A stretch of DNA of 64,000 bases, from NCBI GenBank assembly GCA_032690845.1, contig CM064430.1, forward strand, positions 4,946,949 to 5,010,948, read 5' to 3'. The stretch is from Eleusine coracana subsp. coracana (taxonomy: Eukaryota; Streptophyta; Magnoliopsida; Poales; Poaceae). The position numbers and the translations under genes are program-made. Under the pieces are notes generated by a model. It ran no database searches, was not told the DNA's origin, and saw only the letters and a list, made by a program, of their open reading frames with translations. This document shows positions 34,412 to 47,140 of this stretch, piece by piece; position 1 is the first letter of the stretch, and the number at the start of each line of letters is the position of its first letter.

Positions 34412-34782
34412 CATGCCCCCCTGTTTTTTTGGCACAAGTTGTGTGCCAAAACATATTCTTGTAGACCAAAATATCCCAAGGACTATGATCATCATGATTT
34501 ATCAACTATATAATTTTTTTTTCTAAGGATGATAACAAAACTTTATCCGCCAAATTTTATTCTAAGGGCGATAATTATATTCTATCGGCCATAAATGTTA
34601 TATTGCTCAAACTAAAGCTAAATTTACCTGCTTAAGCCGCCACTCTTTTCGTGTTGACCTTGCTGGTATTATTGCAATATGTGGTTTTGGGGAATTCAAG
34701 GATTTTATCTCCTCAACAGTTCTATTGCTTTGTTGCTCCAGCTGGTGTTCCTTTTCTTCCATATTGCGTAGACGTTGCAACC
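34412..34782 (-). pseudogene. Element X tail: polypurine tract and gag/protease-linker fragment
   Basis: Next to the LTR the minus strand is purine-rich (complement of ATGCCCCCCTGTTTTTTT), the expected polypurine tract. Further in, 34607-34782 encodes RLQRLRN, EKEHQLEQQ and KEWRLK, which match the RLRNQEKREQELE and KKEWRLK part of the Y polyprotein at about 40140-40260. So this is a remnant of X's own gag-protease linker. It is cut off in the RLQRLRN codons by the start of LTR-Y at 34783. Confidence 0.7.
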
Positions 34783-35659
34783 TGTTGACGCGAAAACACG
34801 CCGTTAAACACGAGCATGCAAACGTGCAGCAACACGCGGGTGAGTCTGCCAAAACCGGTCCCACCGGTTTTGGAAACCGGAGCCACCGGTTTTCACGGGC
34901 TCACCGCAAAAGCCAACGAACGCTCGCCCGGGAGGGACCCCGTCGGGGAAAGCGCACTCTTGGGTTGTCCTAACATCGGTAGGCCAGCTAGGACGCCTTC
35001 AAACGCCATAGAGATGAAGAAGAACGGAAATTAGGGTTAGAAGATAAAAGTAAATTACGAGTTTTTGACGATTGGGGGTTGCCTCAATCGGTCGTGGCCC
35101 TTTGTTTATATAGGGTGGGAAGGTCTAATCCCGTTAGGAGTCGAAACTCTTACAATTCCCTTGCAGAACACGAAATTCCGACTTGGATCACCAAAACCGG
35201 TCCCACTGGTTTCCAAAACCGGTCTATCCGGTTTTCTACTAGTGCAAACCAGTAAAAACCGGTACCACCGATTTACAAAACTGGTATGTCCAGTTTCACA
35301 GCCTGTGAGTATCTTCTAAATGCCATAACTTCTTCACCTGGACTCCAAATTAGGTGTTCCATATATCCATTTTGATCGTCTTGACGAGGGCTTCATCATG
35401 GAAATATCAAATCTATATGTTGGCTCTTCCTTCATGGACTTTTAAACTCTCCTTTGTTTCATTAGGAAAAATCACCCAAAATGCCTAGAAAATACTTTCA
35501 CAACCTGCAAAACTCATCTATATACCAAAACTATGAAACAACAATTGTCAGCCTCAGTTTAGATAATTTTTGCCCTATCAAGCTTGTCAAAACCGGTTGC
35601 ACCGATTTGGTAAACCGGTTGGAACGGTTTTCCCAGAATGTTAATTTTGGTCGTCAACA
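34783..35659 (-). repeat. LTR of type Y, left copy
   Basis: Plus-strand ends TGTTGACGCG and GGTCGTCAACA, 877 bp; TTTATATAGGG is a possible TATA region. The first 300 bases differ from the right Y LTR by about 17 substitutions and a 15-base indel. From about 35093 on, the two are nearly identical. CCGGTTT modules lie at 34852-34896, 35192-35236, 35252-35296 and 35586-35631. The left flank CAACC (34778-34782) has no partner after the right Y LTR. Confidence 0.88.
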
Positions 35660-35799
35660 CATGCCCCCTTGTTTTTTAGCAAGGCTAGCGTGCTAAAAAA
35701 TATTCTCTTAGACCAAAATTACCTGAGGACGATGATTTCAATCAATTCACCGGCCATATCATTTCTAAGGGCGATATTCACATTATCGGCCATATGAAG
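35660..35799 (-). other. Polypurine tract and 3' non-coding part of element Y
   Basis: Complement of ACATGCCCCCTTGTTTTTTA next to the LTR, followed by AT-rich DNA with TCTAAGGGCGAT, a motif shared with the X tail at 34560. Confidence 0.6.
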
Positions 35800-36990
35800 T
35801 CAAGCATCTTGCCATACACTTGGATAATATTTCTTCAAGTACCGACCATTCAAAGCTCTAGGCAAGGGCTCACCTTGTAATGTCTCCATCATGTAGGAAT
35901 TTCCAGTAATGACTTTCACAACCCTATACGGGCCTTCCCAACTTGGAGACCACTTCCCAAACCTATTACTCTTTGATCCAATGGGCAAGATAGTCTTCCA
36001 TACCAACTCTCCCACTTGGAATGACTTTGATCTTACTTTCTTGTAGTAAGCTTTTGCAACCCTGATTTTGTCCTTCTCAATCTCCTTTAGAGCCTTTAAT
36101 TGATTATCAGTGACCTCATCAACATTGTCCATCATTAAATTATGATAATCTACAGGAGAGAGATCATTTTGCTTGGCTAATCTATAAGCGTCTAGATTTA
36201 CCTCTATAGGTAAAACGGCCTCTTGACCATATACAAGCTCAAAAGGAGTAACCTTAGTAGCACCATGTTTAGATATACGATGAGCCCATAAAGCTTCAGA
36301 CAAAATCTCATGCCATCTCCTAGGATTATCATCTATTTTCTTTTTAATGAGCTTAATCAAACTTTTATTACTTGACTCAGCCTGACCATTGGCCTAAGCA
36401 TAGTAAGGTGAAGAATTAAGCAATTTGATTTTATAGGATTCAGCAAACTCCCTAACTTGACTTGAAATAAATGAAGTACCTTGATCAGTAGTCAAAGTTT
36501 GTGGTATGCCGAATCTATGAATAATATGCTCAGTAATAAAATCAATTACCTCCTTATGTGTCATATTCTTGAGAGGGACAGCTTCAGTCCACTTAGTAAA
36601 ATAATCTGTAGCCACCAGCACGAAGCGATGCCCTTTTGATGAAGGAGGATGTATTTGACCAATGAAATCCAGTCCCCATCCTCGAAATGGCCATGGTTTA
36701 ATAATAGGATGCATCATAGCAGCAGGTACTAATTGAAGGTTCCCAAACTTTTGACACTCTTCGCATCCTTTATAATAACGAAAACAATCAGCAATCATAC
36801 TAGGCCAATAAAAACCAGCCCTTCTCAACAACCACTTTATCTTAGGTGCCGATTGATGAGTACCACAAATACTCTCATGAACCTCTCCCATAGCTACCTT
36901 AGCTTGTTCTGAATCCAAACATTTTAGCAACAAATCTTCAGTGGTTCGGCGATATAATTCACCATTAACCAAAATATACTTGAATGCCAA
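35800..36990 (-). pseudogene. Integrase of Tat-type element, left copy
   Basis: 36394-36990 holds the zinc-binding region (HESICGTHQ, YYKGCEECQ) and the catalytic core with its first two aspartates (GLDFIGQIH, TTDQGTSF). An in-frame TAG after SSPYYA breaks it, at a place where the family has glutamine. The rest, ANGQAESSNK with the catalytic glutamate, lies just before and in 35800-36360, which runs to the C-terminal domain (VGELVWKTILPIG, KWSPSWEGPY). The same stop is present in the right copy at 44886, so it predates the duplication. Integrase would insert element cDNA into the host chromosome; this copy cannot. Confidence 0.85.
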
Positions 36991-37061
36991 ATGCCGAATC
37001 TTTCTATCAACTTTCTTGCTTGGATCCTGTAAATAATTGACAATAGGAACTCTCCAATCAA

Positions 37062-38524
37062 TCAGTTCGGCTTCCCCAAGATTTGGGCCAAGAACAACCG
37101 AATCATTACACTTTCTGTCAAAACCGGTCCCTCCGGTTTTTCCAGGGTTTCAACATTGGCAATTTCACACATCGGTTTCTCATTAATCGAAAATTTTCCT
37201 TTACTAACATTATAACCAGATGCTTGTTGTGCCAAATCATTAGCCCTACTATTTTCAATCCTAGATACATGATTAATAGCAAATTCATCAAAACAAGATA
37301 TAAACTCTAAGCACTTATCAAGATAAACTCTTAGTGATCCATCAAGACATTGAAAAATTCCAGAAACTTGCTGGACAACTAATAATGAATCACCACAAAC
37401 ACTGACATGCTTCACATCCATGGATTGCAAAATTTCTAAACCGAACAAGAGAGCTTCATATTCGGCTTGATTATTAGTGCAAAAATACTCTAGTCGGCTA
37501 GAAGCTTCAAAATAAGCACCACTAGGGGAAATAAGAACAACACCAATCCCTTGACCCCTTTTACAAACCGATCCATCAAAATACAATTTCCATGGTGTAA
37601 CAAAAACATAACCAACACCTAGATCATGCTTAATATCAATTCGATGCTCAACAATAAAATCAACAACGACTTGGCCTTTCATGGATTTTAAAGATTCATA
37701 AGCCAAGTCATATTCAATTAAAGCATATGCCCATTTACCAAGCCTACCCATCTTATCCATGTTGTTGGTTGTGTCCTGTTGGCTATTTGATTGCTCTTGA
37801 CTCAAAGAAAATGTAGTATGACCTTTTAATGACTGATTCTTAGAAACAGTCGTTTTACTTATATATTTTGACAAAAGATAATCAAAATTAGGTTTAAATT
37901 TTACCTCTTTGTTCACCACCTTCTTCTGAGTCACTTTCCAATGACCCATCTCATGATCTCTCGGTTTGAGCATTTTTGAACTTTGACCAAAACCGGACCC
38001 TCCGGTTTGGGAAACCGGAGTATTCGGTTTTTCCTGGATAGCAGGATAAACCAAGCTTTTGACCTTGCTTGCTTGCCCCCCGAGTCCATATGCTTTTATG
38101 GTGATTTTGAGAGACTCTTTACCACTAGAATCTTTCTTAAGCACAACCTCACGTGATGGAATCTTGTCAATCCTAATCTTCGATCTTTCTTCACCAATGA
38201 CCACATTTTTACCTTTAGTAGTATCGGCTTGTTCTGGCCAAATCAAGACTTTTGCATTACATAGGTCAATAGTATTAATAGGGAATGGAGAAGTATCTAC
38301 TTGCATTTGTTTAATACTTAATCGTCCTTCATTGATGGCCGATTGTATTTGTCTCCGGAATATATTGCAATCATTTGTGGCATAAGAATAAGAATTATGC
38401 CACTTACAACAAGCACGCCGCTTTAGTTCCTCAAGCGGCGGTATAGCATGAGATAATCTAATTTTTCCAATTTGCAGTAGTTCATCAAAAATTTGATTAC
38501 ATCAAAAGTAAATTGTATTTGGCC
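37062..38524 (-). pseudogene. Gag C-terminal part fused to RNase H, left copy
   Basis: The frame 37062-38306 begins with the gag tail and linker (VDTSPFPINTIDL, VLIWPEQAD, FKPNFDYLLSKY), then passes without protease or RT into the end of a first RNase H (GRLGKWAYALIEYDLAYES) and an archaeal-type RNase H (LYFDGSVCKRG, NNQAEYEALLFG, CGDSLLVVQQVSG, ENSRANDLAQQ). About 2-3 kb of pol is therefore deleted. A 1-base shift near 37080 separates it from integrase. The gag part is readable back to about 38524, where it abuts an RT fragment in an unnatural order. The block is nearly identical to 45554-47016. Confidence 0.82.
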
Positions 38525-38525
38525 A

Positions 38526-39463
38526 TCACAAGCCTACAAATCCTAGACATCTAAAGGCCGTTTTAAACATGTCTTCTTTGGCCATGAATATTTGATTATA
38601 ACCAGCATTACCATCAAGGAAACTAATAACTCTATCTCTAGAAGCATCATTAATCAACATATCGGCTATAGGCATAGGATATTCATGTTTAGGAGTAGAT
38701 CTATTCAAATTTCTAAAATCAATGCAAACTCTTATCTTACCAGAATCCTTTTTCTCAACCGGTACAATGCTAGAAATCCATTCAGCATACCTGCAAGGTC
38801 TAATAAAATTAGCATCAAGCAACCGATTAACCTCCTCTTTAACTCGGTCATATATTTCAGGATTATATCGCCTTGGTGATTGCTTATATGGCCTAAACCC
38901 AGGCTTAATAGGAAGCCGATGCTCAACAAGCTCACGGCTTAAACCAGGCATTTCACGATACTCCTATGCAAAACAGTCCACATACTCTTTCAACAACCCG
39001 ATTAACTTAGCCTTATAACCGGCTTTCAAATTTTTGTTTACAAAAGTCGGCCTCGGAATAGAACCATCTCCAATATCTACTTCCTCTAAAGGATCAACCG
39101 AAGTAAACCCTTGTCCTATCTTATCTAATTCATCTAACTCTTCAATAGCTTCACACATATCGTTCTTATTTGACCGATATTGTTCAACCCGCTGCTGTAA
39201 CCACTCTAAATTTGACGCCATTAAATTTACAAGACATGGTATAGCCGATTTTCAATCGGCTTTACATTGACAGGTACAAAACCATCCTTGGAGACATTAA
39301 GAAAATCATATTCTGACAAATCTAAACCTGTTAAACACCTAACATTGTCATGAGTGTAGATAGGAGAATCGGCTATAGCAACACAAGCCGATGCATCTAC
39401 ATGCACAACCTCAATATCATCACCAACCCACTGAATTAAAAACTGGTGCAAGGTAGAAGGCAC
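38526..39463 (-). pseudogene. Partial reverse transcriptase of element Y
   Basis: Three adjoining pieces (39227-39463, 38964-39221, 38526-38951) read from the protease-RT linker into RT: LVEHRLPIKPGF, NFIRPCRYAEW, VCIDFRNLN and FLDGNAGYNQI, ending at FRCLGFVGL. The YxDD active site, the rest of RT and RNase H are missing because the sequence jumps to the gag/RNase H block at about 38525. In-frame stops separate the pieces; one is a TAG between CFA and EYREMPG. Confidence 0.8.
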
Positions 39464-39487
39464 ACATTGATTTGCATGAATCCAATC

Positions 39488-40768
39488 TCACCCCAATATG
39501 ACACTATAATTACCTCTCACTTCAGCAACAAAGAAAGCAGTAGGCAAAGTCTTACTCCCAACAGTAAGCTCCATAGAAGCCACTCCTTTTGCAGCAATTG
39601 GCTCATCTCCTCCTACACCATTGACGGTCATGTTGGTCTTGATAAGCTCATCGTCTGACCTGCCACGTTTCTTAAACATGGAGTAAGGCATTAAATTAAC
39701 AATAGCTCCACCATCTACAAGCATTCGGGAAATCGGTGAACCATTGATATGTCCTCTCACAAACAATGGTTTCAGATGGTTATCCGATTCCTTAGGCTTC
39801 TCAAATATTGCTCGCTGAGGTCCAAAGTCCATTTGAGCCACTTCCTCATCTCCACCAATTAAAGTATAATCCGTAGAAGATAAATAAATAACATTGATAT
39901 CCGTACTCGTATGTGTAGGTGATGGCTCATAATCAACTAGCTCTTCATCATCATCTTCCTGTGGCTTTGGTGGAGGGATTATAGAAGAAGACAACGAACA
40001 GGAAGGAACTGCCTCTATTGCTGAACCTGCTAAAACCGGTGTCACCGGTTTTGAAACCGGTCCCTCTGGTTTTGAAACTGAAACTAGACCTTCCTGATCA
40101 GAAAATAGAACATTCGGTTTTTCCAAATCTTCAGTTGTAGATTTAAGTCTCCATTCTTTTTTTTGATAAGTCATGGGCCTTGCCTTGTTAAAAGATTCAT
40201 CCCTTTGCCTCTCAAGTTCTTGTTCCCTTTTCTCTTGATTGCGCAAGCGTTGCAACTTCCTCTTTTGAGTGCGAGACAAGCCAGAGGGACACCACCTCGG
40301 CTGTAAATACTTAGATGAAATACCACTGCTATCAGCTTTATGATCATTAGCACGAGGAGCCATCTGAATAAAACTACTAGCATCTTGAGAATTGACCGAA
40401 TTACCTATAATAATCGGTCTTTTGAAGCTATCTCTAATAACCACCTCAGAGCTACCAATCTTAATCACATCTCTGTTGGTTGTCCTCTCTACATCTACAT
40501 CCATATATGAAGATTGATGACCCTTCTCCTTGCCCTTGATGCGATAAACTTGCTTTACAGGAGCCTTTTCTGGTAAAACCGGTGCATCCGATTTGCCAAA
40601 CCGGTGTAACCGGTTTTCCTGGTTAGCAAAACCAGAATCCTTTTGCCTTGAATCCGATTGTGAAAATCTCAATTGGGGACACGATAACCTATCAAATGCT
40701 GATTCTCTTGGAGCAGCCCATCCCGGATGAAAAGGTGAAAATTGCATTGGAGGATATTGCATCCACAT
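39488..40768 (-). pseudogene. Protease region of element Y
   Basis: 426-codon frame. The first part is a low-complexity linker with SRTQKRKLQRLRNQEKRE (the site equivalent to the cut in the X tail). The C-terminal third is the aspartic protease: HINGSPISRMLVDGGAIVNLM, with the catalytic D in VDGG, and VRGNYSVILG at the end. The CCGGTTT module occurs at about 40029-40076 and 40571-40621, inside coding sequence. Confidence 0.8.
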
Positions 40769-40816
40769 CCCATAATAGTCCCAAGTCGGATATGGATAAT
40801 AGTTGACTGGCGGACC

Positions 40817-43147
40817 CTATGGCATTGGAGCATAAGGCCCACTATTTGGGTGTACATAATATAGCTCACTTTTCTGTCGGATAGCTTCCCTCCGAGGTGA
40901 ATCTTGTCTCTTTTGCCTTGGTGGTGACCTTGGACGCTTATTATTTAGCCGATTCATAGAATTGGCCTTTTGATTCACATACTTGTTCAAAAGATTATCA
41001 AAAGTAGGCTTGAACTTGACTCTTTCGTCTTGCATCCTGGCCCTGTTAACTTTCCATTGATTCACCTCGGGATTCTTGGGTTTTAGCATTTTTGGCTTCT
41101 GACTGCCAAAACCGGTGCCTCCGGTTTGGCAAACCGGTCCAACCAGTTTTTCCTGGGTAGCATTATGAACTGGAATCTGAATTTTGCTTGCTTGCCCCCC
41201 ATGTCCAGAGGCCTTTACAGTTATTTTCAGAGACTCTTTACCATCGGAATCCTTTTCAAGCACCACTTCTCTTGATAAAATTTTATCATCACTAGTTATA
41301 GGCCTCTTATCACCAATGATCACATTCTTGCCTTTAGTTGATTCAGCTTGCTCTGGCCGAATTAGCACCTTAGCATTCTGCAAATCAATGGTGTTGACGG
41401 GAAAAGGATTCTTATCCACTTTTCTCTCTAAGACTCAATCGTCCCTCATTAATGGCCGATTGGACCTGTCGACAAAAAACATTGCAATCATTAGTAGCAT
41501 GAGAGAAAGAATTATGCCATTTATAATAAGCTCTCCGCTTTAACTCATCAAGCGGCGGTATGGAATGAGACATCCTAATGCAACTAGCTTTATGTAGCTC
41601 ATCAAATATTCTATCGCATTTAGCTATATCAAAAGTAAATTTTATTTCTCCTTGCCGATTTTTGTGAATCGGCTTGAGGGAATCACAACAATAAGATTTG
41701 GCTTTAGATGGCCATGCAAATTCAGCAGCATACACATCATTACTCTCATCACCAGAACCATCAGAATCACAATCTAACAAATGCACTTTATGATGAGTAG
41801 ACCTATGACTCTCTTTTGACTCTTTACCTCGGTTTTCTTGAACCGAAGCCTTTTGTTGTAACTGAGTTAGAGTAAGAAAATCATGACCTTCTAACTTTTC
41901 TCTAAGGTAAGTACGCAATCCGCTAAAAGCTAAATCAGCCAAATCTCTTTCAGAAAGTGTTATATTAAAACATCGGTTCTTTACATCTCTAAATCTTCTA
42001 AAGTAATCAATAACCGATTCATCACGACCTTGCTTAACCGATGTTAAATCAGACAATTTTAACTCACTATCTCCACTATAAAAATGATCATGAAACTTAA
42101 TTTCCAATTGTTCGCAAGTGAAAATGGAATTAGGAGGTAAAGATGAAAACCATGAAAATGCAGTTCCAGTTAAAGATAATGCAAATAAACGCACTTTCAA
42201 AGCATCATAAGCAGCAACTTCTCCTAATTGGGCTAAATATTGACTAACATGCTCCCTAGTAGTTCTACCATCATCTCCGTTGAACTTTATAAAATTAGGA
42301 ACACGCCAACCATTAGGATAAGTAGACATATCAAAATGTGAAGGATAAGGCTTTTGGTAGACACGAGTTTTATTTTGCAAGCTTATACCAAAAGTCTCCC
42401 TAATTTTTTTATTGAAATCATCCCTCATGGCAGCCATGCGTGATTCAAAATCAGTTATGGAAGTTCTTTGAGATGTAGTTTGTGGTAAAGGCACTCTATC
42501 AAAGTGTGCTTCAGGAATAGGACCATGAGGAGTGCCATTACCTACAGGTGGTTGTGATGGAGAAGAACTATAGGCTACTGTTTTATAAGGAGTAGTAAAA
42601 TTAGCAACTTCATTGGTTTGGTTATTAGTAGCCGAACTAGGAGGCACAGTAGATAAAGGCTCAACTGTAGGAGTACTTAAGACAATAGCATTCCCTGAAA
42701 CATCTTTATTAATTGAACTAGCTTGAGTCATAGGTGTCTGACCATTATAAAAATTCAACGGCATGCCATATGGAGGATTTTCTAATGATGCATTATGTAA
42801 AGCCGATGAATCTTGAGCATTGGGACCAGCACTAGTAGAAACTCCAGGCATGTTTCTTTTTATTTTTTCAAATCCCTCATTAACCTTTTGCTCTGTACTA
42901 TTATTAACATTCTTAACAAGATCATTAAACATCTTAGAAATATCTTCAGGAGTAACAGTAAGAGAATTTCTACAGATGTTACCTCTTGTGAAGATAGATC
43001 AGGTTGCCTGATTTGAGTGATTTTGCCATGCCGATCTTTTTTGAAGCATGAAAGGAATATTTGACGTTGCTCAGCTTCAAACGCCTTCACCTTCTCTTCC
43101 ATCTGCTCCTGAAATAGCTTGCGATGGTCCTCCGTCAACTCCTCCAT
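40817..43147 (-). pseudogene. Gag of element Y
   Basis: Starts near 43147 (MEELTEDHRKLFQEQMEEKV, coiled-coil). The main frame is 41412-42932, with the retrotransposon gag domain (FNGDDGRTTREHVSQYLAQL, LTGTAFSWFSSLPPNS, SVIDYFRRFRDVKNRCF), and 40817-41419 is the C-terminal linker. Frame changes lie between the pieces: the 42860-43147 and 41412-42932 frames overlap, and the 41412-42932 frame overlaps the 40817-41419 frame by 8 bases. Gag would form the virus-like particle. The IPPLDELKRRAYYKWHNSFS stretch has a close counterpart in X gag. Confidence 0.82.
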
Positions 43148-43232
43148 TGATGTCGTGATGATATGATCTCTTGAAATTTCAAGAAGACATTACTAAGGGA
43201 GATCAATTCGGTTTTGAATAACCAGAATCTTC

Positions 43233-43259
43233 TATCCCCAGCGGAGTCGCCAAAAAGTG
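43233..43259 (-). promoter_or_regulatory. Primer-binding region next to LTR-Y
   Basis: On the minus strand, directly after the LTR end ..TCAACA, the sequence reads CACTTTTTGGCGACTCCGC then TGGGGA. The same motif follows LTR-X at 48583-48609 (with GGTGACTCTGCTGGGG). The position is that of the tRNA primer-binding site; the tRNA was not determined. Confidence 0.5.
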
Positions 43260-44151
43260 TGTTGACGTGAAAACACGCCGTTAAACACGAGCACACAAAC
43301 ATGCAGCAACACGCGGGTTAGTCTGCCAAAACCGGTCCCACCGATTCTGGAAACCGGAGCCACCGATTTTCACGGGCTCGCCGCAAAAACCAACGAACGC
43401 TCGCCTGAGAGGGACCCCGTCGGGGCAAGCGCACTCTTGGGTTGTCCTAACGTCCGCAGGCCAGCTAGGACGCCTTCAAACGCCATAGAGACGAAGAAGA
43501 ATGGAAATTAGGGTTTGGAAAAGTAGGGTTTGAAGATAAAAGTAAATTATGAGTTTTTGATGATTGGGGGTTGCCTCAATCGGCCGTGGCCCTTTGTTTA
43601 TATAGGGTGGGAAGGTCTAATCCCGTTAGGAGTCGAAACTCTTACAATTCCCTTGCAGAACACGAAATTCCGACTTGGATCACCAAAACCGGTCCCACCG
43701 GTTTCCAAAACCGGTCTATCCGGTTTTCTACTAGTGCAAACCAGTAAAAACCGGTACCACCGATTTACAAAACTGGTATGTCCAGTTTCACAGCCTGTGA
43801 GTATCTTCTAAATGCCATAACTTCTTCACCTGGACTCCAAATTAGGTGTTCCATATATCCATTTTGATCGTCTTGACGAGGGCTTCATCATGGAAATATC
43901 AAATCTATATGTTGGCTCTTCCTTCATGGACTTTTAAACTCTCCTTTGTTTCATTAGGAAAAATCACCCAAAATGCCTAGAAAATACTTTCACAACCTGC
44001 AAAACTCATCTATATACCAAAACTATGAAACAACAATTGTCAGCCTCAGTTTAGATAATTTTTGCCCTATCAAGCCTGTCAAAACCGGTTGCACCGATTT
44101 GGTAAACCGGTTGGAACGGTTTTCCCAGAATGTTAATTTTGGTCGTCAACA
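43260..44151 (-). repeat. LTR of type Y, right copy
   Basis: 892 bp, plus-strand ends TGTTGACGTG and GGTCGTCAACA. It acts as 5' LTR for the gag-Y frame to its left and at the same time as 3' end for the integrase block to its right. It is followed by a polypurine tract (44152-44171), not by a target duplication. From about 43581 on it is nearly identical to the left copy. Confidence 0.88.
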
Positions 44152-44291
44152 CATGCCCCCTTGTTTTTTAGCAAGGCTAGCGTGCTAAAAAATATTCTCT
44201 TAGACCAAAATTACCTGAGGACGATGATTTCAATCAATTCACCGGCCATATCATTTCTAAGGGCGATATTCACATTATCGGCCATATGAAG

Positions 44292-45482
44292 TCAAGCATC
44301 TTGCCATACACTTGGATAATATTTCTTCAAGTACCGACCATTCAAAGCTCTAGGCAAGGGCTCACCTTGTAATGTCTCCATCATGTAGGAATTTCCAGTA
44401 ATGACTTTCACAACCCTATACGGGCCTTCCCAACTTGGAGACCACTTCCCAAACCTATTACTCTTTGATCCAATGGGCAAGATAGTCTTCCATACCAACT
44501 CTCCCACTTGGAATGACTTTGATCTTACTTTCTTGTAGTAAGCTTTTGCAACCCTGATTTTGTCCTTCTCAATCTCCTTTAGAGCCTTTAATTGATTATC
44601 AGTGACCTCATCAACATTGTCCATCATTAAATTATGATAATCTACAGGAGAGAGATCATTTTGCTTGGCTAATCTATAAGCGTCTAGATTTACCTCTATA
44701 GGTAAAACGGCCTCTTGACCATATACAAGCTCAAAAGGAGTAACCTTAGTAGCACCATGTTTAGATATACGATGAGCCCATAAAGCTTCAGACAAAATCT
44801 CATGCCATCTCCTAGGATTATCATCTATTTTCTTTTTAATGAGCTTAATCAAACTTTTATTACTTGACTCAGCCTGACCATTGGCCTAAGCATAGTAAGG
44901 TGAAGAATTAAGCAATTTGATTTTATAGGATTCAGCAAACTCCCTAACTTGACTTGAAATAAATGAAGTACCTTGATCAGTAGTCAAAGTTTGTGGTATG
45001 CCGAATCTATGAATAATATGCTCAGTAATAAAATCAATTACCTCCTTATGTGTCATATTCTTGAGAGGGACAGCTTCAGTCCACTTAGTAAAATAATCTG
45101 TAGCCACCAGCACGAAGCGATGCCCTTTTGATGAAGGAGGATGTATTTGACCAATGAAATCCAGTCCCCATCCTCGAAATGGCCATGGTTTAATAATAGG
45201 ATGCATCATAGCAGCAGGTACTAATTGAAGGTTCCCAAACTTTTGACACTCTTCGCATCCTTTATAATAACGAAAACAATCAGCAATCATACTAGGCCAA
45301 TAAAAACCAGCCCTTCTCAACAACCACTTTATCTTAGGTGCCGATTGATGAGTACCACAAATACTCTCATGAACCTCTCCCATAGCTACCTTAGCTTGTT
45401 CTGAATCCAAACATTTTAGCAACAAATCTTCAGTGGTTCGGCGATATAATTCACCATTAACCAAAATATACTTGAATGCCAA
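44292..45482 (-). pseudogene. Integrase of Tat-type element, right copy
   Basis: Protein-identical in both pieces (44292-44852 and 44886-45482) to the left copy 35800-36990, including the in-frame TAG after SSPYYA. The constant offset is 8492 bp. Confidence 0.85.
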
Positions 45483-45553
45483 ATGCCGAATCTTTCTATC
45501 AACTTTCTTGCTTGGATCCTGTAAATAATTGACAATAGGAACTCTCCAATCAA

Positions 45554-47140
45554 TCAGTTCGGCTTCCCCAAGATTTGGGCCAAGAACAACCGAATCATTA
45601 CACTTTCTGTCAAAACCGGTCCCTCCGGTTTTTCCAGGGTTTCAACATTGGCAATTTCACACATCGGTTTCTCATTAATCGAAAATTTTCCTTTACTAAC
45701 ATTATAACCAGATGCTTGTTGTGCCAAATCATTAGCCCTACTATTTTCAATCCTAGATACATGATTAATAGCAAATTCATCAAAACAAGATATAAACTCT
45801 AAGCACTTATCAAGATAAACTCTTAGTGATCCATCAAGACATTGAAAAATTCCAGAAACTTGCTGGACAACTAATAATGAATCACCACAAACACTGACAT
45901 GCTTCACATCCATGGATTGCAAAATTTCTAAACCGAACAAGAGAGCTTCATATTCGGCTTGATTATTAGTGCAAAAATACTCTAGTCGGCTAGAAGCTTC
46001 AAAATAAGCACCACTAGGGGAAATAAGAACAACACCAATCCCTTGACCCCTTTTACAAACCGATCCATCAAAATACAATTTCCATGGTGTAACAAAAACA
46101 TAACCAACACCTAGATCATGCTTAATATCAATTCGATGCTCAACAATAAAATCAACAACGACTTGGCCTTTCATGGATTTTAAAGATTCATAAGCCAAGT
46201 CATATTCAATTAAAGCATATGCCCATTTACCAAGCCTACCCATCTTATCCATGTTGTTGGTTGTGTCCTGTTGGCTATTTGATTGCTCTTGACTCAAAGA
46301 AAATGTAGTATGACCTTTTAATGACTGATTCTTAGAAACAGTCGTTTTACTTATATATTTTGACAAAAGATAATCAAAATTAGGTTTAAATTTTACCTCT
46401 TTGTTCACCACCTTCTTCTGAGTCACTTTCCAATGACCCATCTCATGATCTCTCGGTTTGAGCATTTTTGAACTTTGACCAAAACCGGACCCTCCGGTTT
46501 GGGAAACCGGAGTATCCGGTTTTTCCTGGATAGCAGGATAAACCAAGCTTTTGACCTTGCTTGCTTGCCCCCCGAGTCCATATGCTTTTATGGTGATTTT
46601 GAGAGACCCTTTACCACTAGAATCTTTCTTAAGCACAACCTCACGTGATGGAATCTTGTCAATCCTAATCTTCGATCTTTCTTCACCAATGACCACATTT
46701 TTACCTTTAGTAGTATCGGCTTGTTCTGGCCAAATCAAGACTTTTGCATTACATAGGTCAATAGTATTAATAGGGAATGGAGAAGTATCTACTTGCATTT
46801 GTTTAATACTTAATCGTCCTTCATTGATGGCCGATTGTATTTGTCTCCGGAATATATTGCAATCATTTGTGGCATAAGAATAAGAATTATGCCACTTACA
46901 ACAAGCACGCCGCTTTAGTTCCTCAAGCGGCGGTATAGCATGAGATAATCTAATTTTTCCAATTTGCAGTAGTTCATCAAAAATTTGATCACACTTTGCT
47001 ACATCAAGTAAATTTTTCATCTTGTCGATTCTTATGAACCAGCTTGAGGGAAGCACAAGTGTGAGACTTATCTTTTGGTGACCAAGAAAATTCAGCAACA
47101 TAAACATCATTATCCTCATCATCTGATCTATCTGAATCAT
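45554..47140 (-). pseudogene. Gag C-terminal part fused to RNase H, right copy
   Basis: Same fusion as 37062-38524 but joined at its upstream side to the genuine gag of X. It reads AKCDQIFDELLQ, IPPLEELKRRACCKWHNSYS, INEGRLSIKQ, then the linker and, after the deletion joint, GRLGKWAYALIEYDLAYES and the RNase H motifs. Only a few residues differ from the left copy (for example KPD against KPN, GKGS against GKES). A 2-base loss near 47010 puts it out of frame with the gag N-terminal part. This is the natural neighbourhood of the block, so the left copy is probably the derived one. Confidence 0.82.

Noticed and set aside
34783..44151. Reading 34783-44151 as one ordinary Y element
   Set aside because: The flanks do not match (CAACC against CATGC), pol domains are out of order (partial RT followed by gag), and the region right of 44151 is the same 3' block again.
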